The position numbers and the translations under genes were made by a program. Below are positions 12,608 through 16,701 of a DNA stretch of 16,701 nt, one piece after another. Source of the stretch: an uncultured Collinsella sp. (lineage in GTDB: Bacteria; Actinomycetota; Coriobacteriia; Coriobacteriales; Coriobacteriaceae); the NCBI GenBank assembly GCA_900549655.1, contig UROZ01000037.1, positions 1 to 16,701 of the forward strand, read 5' to 3'. How positions within the stretch are numbered: the stretch's first letter is position 1; each line of letters begins with the position of its first letter. The notes under the pieces were generated by a model that saw nothing but the letters and a program-made list of their open reading frames with translations, was not told the origin of the DNA and searched no databases.

Positions 12608-13579
12608 TTACTGCTCGCTCTTCGCCAGCGCCTGGTCAATAAGCTTGTCGAGCGCCGCGCGCTGCTCGGCGGAGCTGATGGCGCCCACGATGGGCTCCCC
12701 TACGATGTTGCCGTTCTGGTCAATAACGTAGGTTGTCGGGAACGAGAACAGATTTGACGTAAACTTGCCAGCTTCGCTATCCGACTTGAACCAGATGTTC
12801 TTATATGTCACGCCCTTCTTGCTCAGCACGTCCTTGGCATCTGCAATCTCGCCCTTGTTGCCATCGAGCGTAAAGGAATTGACGCCCACGACCTGGCCGC
12901 CCTTCTTGGCAAGCTCCTTATTCAGGTCCTCAAGGTCGCCCAGCTCGCCCACGCACGGCTTGCAAGTGGTGAACCAGAAGTTCATGACGGTGACCTTGTT
13001 CTTGGAGAACAGCTCGTCGCTGCTCACGTCGTTGCCATCCAGGTCCTTGCCCGTAAAGCTGGGGAACTTCGTCGCCTCGCTCGAAGCATTGGCACCAGCC
13101 GTCATGCCAGCGGTCGAAGCGTCGACGCTCTCGCCTGCGCTCGGCGTGCTTCCACAGCCGGGGAACTCCTTCTCCAAGCTCTCGAGCTTGTCCTCGATCT
13201 CCTTGATCTGCTGTGCACCGGCCTTGAGCGTCTTAAGCTCATCCGCCGTGAACTCATCCTTGGCGCCGTCGATGGTCTTGAGCAGGAAATCGCCGTAATT
13301 GCTGCCGTCCTCAATCATTGCCGAGTCTTTATTTGCCGCATTGAATACCTTTTCCCACAGCGCGTTACCACTCGAAAAGATATCGTTCTCCTTTTGCATG
13401 AGTTTTGCATACAACTCGGCGGCCTCGTCGGCATTGGTCGGCTTCTGCGCAGTGAGTTCTGCGATCTTAGGATCGGGGCCCGCAGATTCGCTCGCATTGC
13501 CACCAGGCGCCGAACACGCCACAAGACACAAGGCCAGCACCGGCACCATAAACAGGGCCGCAATCTTAGAAAGCTTCAT
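12608..13579 (-). CDS. TlpA/ResA-like thioredoxin-fold lipoprotein
   Basis: 323 residues from ATG 13579, chosen because GGAGGA (13586-13591) is 6 nt upstream; the ATG two codons earlier abuts that RBS. A lipoprotein signal peptide (KLSKIAALFMVPVLALCLVAC) ends in the lipobox LVAC-S, with Cys22 lipidated, so the protein is anchored outside the membrane. Residues 35-140 form a helical, Lys/Glu-rich domain of unknown role. A flexible Ser/Ala/Gly linker (143-170) contains a lone Cys142 at its edge. Residues 171-323 are a TlpA-like thioredoxin fold: FPSFTGKDLDGNDVSS, active site FWFTTCKPCVGE with CKPC 206-209, and FPTTYVID with cis-Pro281. It should carry out thiol-disulfide exchange outside the cell, probably fed by the membrane 4Fe-4S protein encoded just upstream. 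Its partner proteins are unknown. Confidence 0.92.
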   Translation of the reverse strand: MKLSKIAALFMVPVLALCLVACSAPGGNASESAGPDPKIAELTAQKPTNADEAAELYAKLMQKENDIFSSGNALWEKVFNAANKDSAMIEDGSNYGDFLLKTIDGAKDEFTADELKTLKAGAQQIKEIEDKLESLEKEFPGCGSTPSAGESVDASTAGMTAGANASSEATKFPSFTGKDLDGNDVSSDELFSKNKVTVMNFWFTTCKPCVGELGDLEDLNKELAKKGGQVVGVNSFTLDGNKGEIADAKDVLSKKGVTYKNIWFKSDSEAGKFTSNLFSFPTTYVIDQNGNIVGEPIVGAISSAEQRAALDKLIDQALAKSEQ

Positions 13580-13585
13580 AGTCAT

Positions 13586-13591
13586 TCCTCC
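13586..13591 (-). promoter_or_regulatory. Ribosome binding site deciding the lipoprotein start
   Basis: GGAGGA on the minus strand leaves no spacer before ATG 13585 but a normal 6-nt spacer before ATG 13579. The second Met is therefore the likely start. Confidence 0.7.
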
Positions 13592-13608
13592 GTTTTGTCG
13601 AAGCTTGT

Positions 13609-14511
13609 TTACTTTTTATCAGCGGTCAAGGGAAGCTTTTCCGCCGACACATCCAGGCCATAGCGATAGCTGATGGCATCGACGGGGCAGGCCCCGATGC
13701 ACTTTCCGCACCGGATACATTCGGCATGATTGGGCGCGCGGACCACATCAACGTCCATCTGACAAACCCTTGAACACTTGCCGCACGAGACGCATTTGCA
13801 CGCGTCGACCTGAATCCCCAACAAGGACACCTTATTCATGAGCGCATAGAATGCGCCGAGCGGGCAAATCCATTTGCAGAAGGGGCGATAGAGCAAAACG
13901 CTCAGCACTACCACGGCAATGAGAACGACAAGTTTCCAAGTAAAGAGCTGTCCCAACGCAGATCGAATGCCGGCATTGGCAATGGCCAGCGGAATGGCGC
14001 CCTCGAGCACACCCTGCGGACAGATGTACTTACAAAAGAACGGGTCGCCCATGCCCACGTCGTTAACCACCAAGACGGGTAGCAGCACCACGGCAAACAG
14101 CAACACGACGTACTTGATGTACGTGAGCGGCTTGAGCTTTTTTGTCGAAAGCTTTTTGCCGGGAATCTTATGAAGCAGCTCCTGCAGCCAGCCAAACGGG
14201 CACAGAAAGCCGCATACAAAGCGTCCCAGCAGCACGCCGAGCAAAATGAGCGTACCGGTAACATAGTAAGAAAAGTTGAACTTGGATGAACCTACCACCG
14301 ACTGGAACGACCCGATGGGGCACGCACCCGATGCCGCGGGGCACGAATAGCAATTAAGTCCAGGTACGCAGACTGTTTTTCCCGCGCCCTGATAGATGCC
14401 GCCTTTGGCAAAGTTTGGCAGGTGAATGTTGGTGACGAGCGTCGCCGCCGCCTGAATGAATCCGCGAAATCGAGCCAAAACATGCGACGCAGTGTTTTCT
14501 CTTTTATCCAA
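13609..14511 (-). CDS. Membrane 4Fe-4S/ferredoxin protein (NapH/Fer4_5-like)
   Basis: 300 residues from TTG 14511, whose start overlaps the stop of the CXXC mini-gene by 8 nt (TTGGATAA), with GGAG 10 nt upstream. The frame is open further upstream, but that part reads as the mini-gene in another frame. Cys-rich N-terminal motif: Cys48, Cys54, Cys57 and Cys64. Three CxxxCP motifs of the Fer4_5/NapH type each sit beside a membrane helix: C100GFLC, C160KYIC and C212KWIC. Two classical ferredoxin clusters follow at the C-terminus: C240-C243-C246-C250 and C265-C268-C271-C275P. Helices at about 82-98, 131-150 and 191-208 anchor it. Such proteins move electrons across or along the cytoplasmic membrane. 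Its 3' neighbour encodes a surface thioredoxin-fold protein, so it probably supplies that with reducing power. It ends 29 nt before the lipoprotein start. Confidence 0.92.
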   Translation of the reverse strand: MDKRENTASHVLARFRGFIQAAATLVTNIHLPNFAKGGIYQGAGKTVCVPGLNCYSCPAASGACPIGSFQSVVGSSKFNFSYYVTGTLILLGVLLGRFVCGFLCPFGWLQELLHKIPGKKLSTKKLKPLTYIKYVVLLFAVVLLPVLVVNDVGMGDPFFCKYICPQGVLEGAIPLAIANAGIRSALGQLFTWKLVVLIAVVVLSVLLYRPFCKWICPLGAFYALMNKVSLLGIQVDACKCVSCGKCSRVCQMDVDVVRAPNHAECIRCGKCIGACPVDAISYRYGLDVSAEKLPLTADKK

Positions 14512-14650
14512 TTCCGATACACTCCAAGCACAGCCTAATCGCTTTGGCCAGCACGGCATCTGCCTCGCCACGCATAACGCCAAAGCACACCATGGCAATT
14601 CCGACGATCAACAAAGCGACCTGTACCACGGGTTTTACCGCTTTGAACAA
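14504..14650 (-). CDS. CD1871A-type CXXC mini-protein (48 aa)
   Basis: TTG 14650, with AAAGGAG (14659-14665) 8 nt upstream, encodes 48 residues. A basic N-terminus (FKAVK) is followed by a membrane helix at about 7-26, then MRGEADAVLAKAIRLCLECIGIG ending in a C-terminal CLEC motif (Cys41, Cys44). The GEA...VLAKAI..CLECIGIG ending matches what is known of the small CD1871A family CXXC proteins, which are found beside 4Fe-4S membrane proteins. The stop overlaps the next gene's TTG by 8 nt, indicating translational coupling. The CXXC next to a membrane helix may relay electrons or a disulfide between the ferredoxin-like protein and the lipoprotein. That role is inferred. The gene is easily missed because of its size and TTG start. 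Confidence 0.85.
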   Translation of the reverse strand: MFKAVKPVVQVALLIVGIAMVCFGVMRGEADAVLAKAIRLCLECIGIG

Positions 14651-14740
14651 CCTGACCACTCCTTTCGTTACGCGACCATTGGACCATATCGGCTATAAAA
14701 TCCGTGTTAAGCGCGATTTGAAATGTGCAAGGAGACTGTT
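14651..14740. promoter_or_regulatory. Divergent promoter region between redox operon and two-component system
   Basis: These 90 bp must carry both promoters. For the minus strand, TTAACA (14705-14710) and TATGGT (14683-14688) are 16 nt apart. For the plus strand, TATAAA (14694-14699) is a -10-like box without a clear -35 partner. The direct repeat GACCAT (14674-14679 and 14682-14687) overlaps the minus-strand -10 candidate and could be part of a regulator site, though its 8-bp period is short for OmpR-type proteins. Shared, close promoters fit joint control by the response regulator. Confidence 0.4.
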
Positions 14741-15415
14741 ATGCGTATTTTGATCGTCGAGGACGAGCGGGCGCTGTGCGACGCAATCGCGCGCAGCTTG
14801 CGGAACTTGGCGTACAGTGTCGACTGCTGTCACGACGGACAGGAGGCGCTCGACCTACTGGACGTTGAGGCCTTCGACCTCGTGATACTCGACCTCAACC
14901 TTCCCCGTATCGACGGCATGACCGTACTCAGGGAACTTAGGAAAACCGACTGCGAGACCAAGGTGCTGATTCTGTCCGCGCGTGGCGAAGTATCCGATAA
15001 AGTCGCCGGACTCGATGCCGGCGCCAACGATTACCTCACCAAGCCGTTTCATCTGGACGAGCTTGCGGCAAGGATCCGCAGCCTTACCCTCAGACGCTTT
15101 ACACAAAGCGACGTAGTTTTAACCTGCAGAAAGCTCCGCTTTGACACCAAGGCGCGCATCGCTTCCGTGGACAGCGAGACTTTATCTCTTACGCGCAAGG
15201 AAACGGGAATCTTGGAATACCTGATGCTTAATCAGGGGCGTCCGGTAAGCCAAGAGGAGCTTATCGAGCACGTTTGGGATAGCAGCGTGAACAGCTTTAG
15301 CAACGCGACCCGCGTTCATATCTCGTCACTCCGCAAAAAGCTACGCATCGCTTTGGGATACGACCCGATTCGCAATCGGATTGGAGAGGGCTACGTTATG
15401 GAGGATAGCGAATGA
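14741..15415 (+). CDS. OmpR/PhoB-family response regulator
   Basis: 224 residues from ATG 14741, which has AAGGAG (14729-14734) 6 nt upstream; a longer in-frame start at 14723 would overlap that RBS. The N-terminal receiver domain is complete: ILIVEDE with the acidic pair Asp8/Glu9, VILDLNLP with phospho-acceptor Asp51, LILSAR with the conserved switch region, and LTKPFH with Lys101. The C-terminal winged helix (about 128-222) has LSLTRKETGILEYLMLNQGRP and RVHISSLRKKLR for DNA contact. It overlaps the kinase gene by 4 nt (ATGA), so the two form a cognate pair. It is divergent from the redox operon across 90 bp, making that operon its likely target. There are four Cys in the receiver half (13, 29, 30, 71), which is more than usual. 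Confidence 0.95.
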   Translation: MRILIVEDERALCDAIARSLRNLAYSVDCCHDGQEALDLLDVEAFDLVILDLNLPRIDGMTVLRELRKTDCETKVLILSARGEVSDKVAGLDAGANDYLTKPFHLDELAARIRSLTLRRFTQSDVVLTCRKLRFDTKARIASVDSETLSLTRKETGILEYLMLNQGRPVSQEELIEHVWDSSVNSFSNATRVHISSLRKKLRIALGYDPIRNRIGEGYVMEDSE

Positions 15416-16563
15416 AAAGGCTTTCGTTGCAATGGCGCATAACGATTATGACGGCACTGCTCACGTGCGCTGCGTGCGTGCTGACGAACTGCCTGGTCGG
15501 CTATACGGGCATGCGCTACATGGATGCTATCGGCAGCGACGTCTCGGCCCTTAGCGCAGCCGGCGAAGATTCGCCCCAGGCGTTCGACCCAACGAAAGCG
15601 ACCCTCGATGACGAGGTCACGATCGTCGTAAACGACGCACAAGAGTCTTTTGGCACGACAGCCTGGTACATCACGACTGGAATCACACTCCTTGGCGGCG
15701 TGCTGGCATACTTTGTGAGCGGCCGTGCACTCAAACCGCTACGGGCTTTTGCAGCCCAGGTTGAGCGTGTGCAGCCTGACAACCTAAGCGAAATCAGACT
15801 CAATGAAGATGTGCCCACCGAGCTACAACGATGCAGCGCCTCTTTCAACGACATGATCACTCGTCTTGGCGAAGGATTCTCTGCACAGCGTCAGTTTACC
15901 GGCAACGCCGCACACGAGCTGCGCACCCCGCTCGCCCTTATGCAAGCACAGATTGAACTATTCATCTCCGAGCACTCCGGTTTGCAACCCGAAACAGCCG
16001 AGCTGCTCGGCCTGCTACAAGAACAAACCGAGCGCATGTCTCGAATGGCCAAGGTATTGCTCGAGATGAGTGAGCTCCGCAGCGTCCCTTGCGAGGACGA
16101 TGTGGAACTTGGTCCTTTGTCCGAAGAGGTCCTCACCGACCTTGCGCCACTTGCCGAGAATAATGGCATAGCCCTCGATTGCGCCGGAGACGCTTTGACA
16201 ATCGGAAGTGATACGCTCCTCTATCGGCTGGTGTTCAATCTGGTCGAAAACGCCATCCGCTACAGCCGCTCCAGCTCGACTGTCAACGTCTCCATCAGCG
16301 ACAGCGACAGCCACGTGTTCCTGCGAGTCGAGGACCAGGGCCCGGGAATACCCAAACAGTACCGTGAGAGCATCTTCCAACCGTTCTTTCGCCTGGATAA
16401 ATCCCGCAGCAGGGCATACGGCGGCGCAGGACTCGGACTAGCGCTCGTTTGGGAGATTGCAGCGCTTCACGGTGGCGCTGTAGAGGTCGAAGCAAGTTCC
16501 GAGAACGGGACCACCATGCTCGTAAGCCTTCCAAAACGATCCGCAGCGTCAACCGAACAGTAA
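15412..16563 (+). CDS. Sensor histidine kinase with CAAC in TM1
   Basis: 383 residues; ATG 15412 overlaps the regulator stop and has GGAGG 7 nt upstream. TM1 is about 11-32 and TM2 about 84-104, enclosing a short extracytoplasmic loop of about 50 acidic residues. A HAMP-like segment (104-157) follows. The HisKA H-box NAAHELRTPL has phospho-acceptor His168; the N-box is LVFNLVENAIRYS (Asn276, Asn280). G1 DQGPGIP 308-314, F-box FQPFFRLD and G2 GGAGLGLAL 337-345 are complete, so the kinase should be active. The external loop looks too small for a folded ligand domain, which points to sensing in or near the membrane. TM1 contains Cys19-Ala-Ala-Cys22 and Cys27, which may respond to thiol redox state, in keeping with the divergent redox operon. 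This sensing idea is inference. Confidence 0.95.
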   Translation: MKRLSLQWRITIMTALLTCAACVLTNCLVGYTGMRYMDAIGSDVSALSAAGEDSPQAFDPTKATLDDEVTIVVNDAQESFGTTAWYITTGITLLGGVLAYFVSGRALKPLRAFAAQVERVQPDNLSEIRLNEDVPTELQRCSASFNDMITRLGEGFSAQRQFTGNAAHELRTPLALMQAQIELFISEHSGLQPETAELLGLLQEQTERMSRMAKVLLEMSELRSVPCEDDVELGPLSEEVLTDLAPLAENNGIALDCAGDALTIGSDTLLYRLVFNLVENAIRYSRSSSTVNVSISDSDSHVFLRVEDQGPGIPKQYRESIFQPFFRLDKSRSRAYGGAGLGLALVWEIAALHGGAVEVEASSENGTTMLVSLPKRSAASTEQ

Positions 16564-16590
16564 AACGAAAGGGGTCCCGAGCAACAGGGG

Positions 16591-16596
16591 TACAAT
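16591..16596 (+). promoter_or_regulatory. Possible -10 box for the next gene
   Basis: TACAAT matches five of six consensus bases, 28 nt after the kinase stop and 34 nt before ATG 16631. No good -35 hexamer is visible. No intrinsic terminator is seen after the kinase. Confidence 0.3.
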
Positions 16597-16630
16597 TGCT
16601 GCATTGTTGCCAGCTGTTGGGAGATGGAAG

Positions 16631-16701
16631 ATGGACTGCGATGGCCACCCATGCGTTCCCATGCCGTTGATGTGCACCGCCTTTGTGCCGGGGCAGATTG
16701 A
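16631..16701 (+). CDS. Possible start of a gene, cut by the window edge
   Basis: ATG 16631 with GGGAG 7 nt upstream opens a frame that is still open at the window end (23 codons). It begins MDCDGHPCVPMPLMCTAFVP. There are three Cys in the first 15 residues. The piece is too short to recognise a family. ATG 16661 in the same frame is an alternative start. Confidence 0.35.
   Translation, partial: MDCDGHPCVPMPLMCTAFVPGQI

Noticed and set aside
14512..14598. Longer start of the 4Fe-4S protein at 14598
   Set aside because: The extra residues overlap the CXXC mini-gene in another frame, with no RBS; the overlapping TTG 14511 explains the spacing.

Overview
The window is a stretch of high-GC bacterial chromosome (roughly 58-60 % by eye) with compact, mostly single-strand operons and several TTG or GTG starts. 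There is no phage, IS, tRNA, rRNA or CRISPR signal. Gene content and style suggest an anaerobic gut actinobacterium of the Coriobacteriia (Collinsella-like): two MgtA-type P-type ATPases, a huge ABC-FtsX fusion, a CD1871A-type CXXC mini-protein with a 4Fe-4S membrane protein and a thioredoxin-fold lipoprotein, and abundant short perfect palindromes between genes. This assignment is an inference, because no marker gene was searched.

Layout. 1-194: C-terminal end of a glutaredoxin-like protein (+). 195-364: convergent gap with two different long inverted repeats. 365-1324: tRNA-dihydrouridine synthase (-). 1426-4378: mgtA followed by a 51-residue single-TM protein (-), preceded by a leader with a 10-bp closing stem and a Pro-Pro-ending mini-ORF. 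4649-7585: a second, N-terminally short MgtA-like ATPase and, 9 nt downstream, a receiver-less OmpR/PhoB-type winged-helix protein (-), ending in an intrinsic terminator at 4542-4583. 7730-9075: a likely 51-residue membrane mini-protein and a 377-residue three-TM protein of unknown function (+). 9134-12382: a 1082-residue ATPase-FtsX ABC exporter (-). 12608-14650: three-gene thiol/iron-sulfur redox operon (-). 14741-16563: divergent response regulator and histidine kinase (+). 16631-end: possible start of another gene (+).

How the genes may work together. The left half is dominated by Mg2+ (or related cation) transport: two P3B ATPases, a DNA-binding protein between them, and small membrane proteins beside them. 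The right half looks like an envelope redox module. Electrons could pass from a membrane 4Fe-4S/ferredoxin protein, through a CXXC mini-protein, to a surface lipoprotein with a CKPC thioredoxin site. The divergent two-component system is the obvious candidate regulator, and its kinase has a CAAC motif in the first membrane helix.

A 33-bp palindrome with 16-bp arms (AATGTGACAAAGGGAC) occurs three times, always beside gene ends; two copies are identical except for the centre base. The most interesting leads are the mgtA leader with its Pro-Pro mini-ORF, the divergent ATPase/receiver-less regulator pair, and the redox operon with a possibly thiol-sensing kinase.
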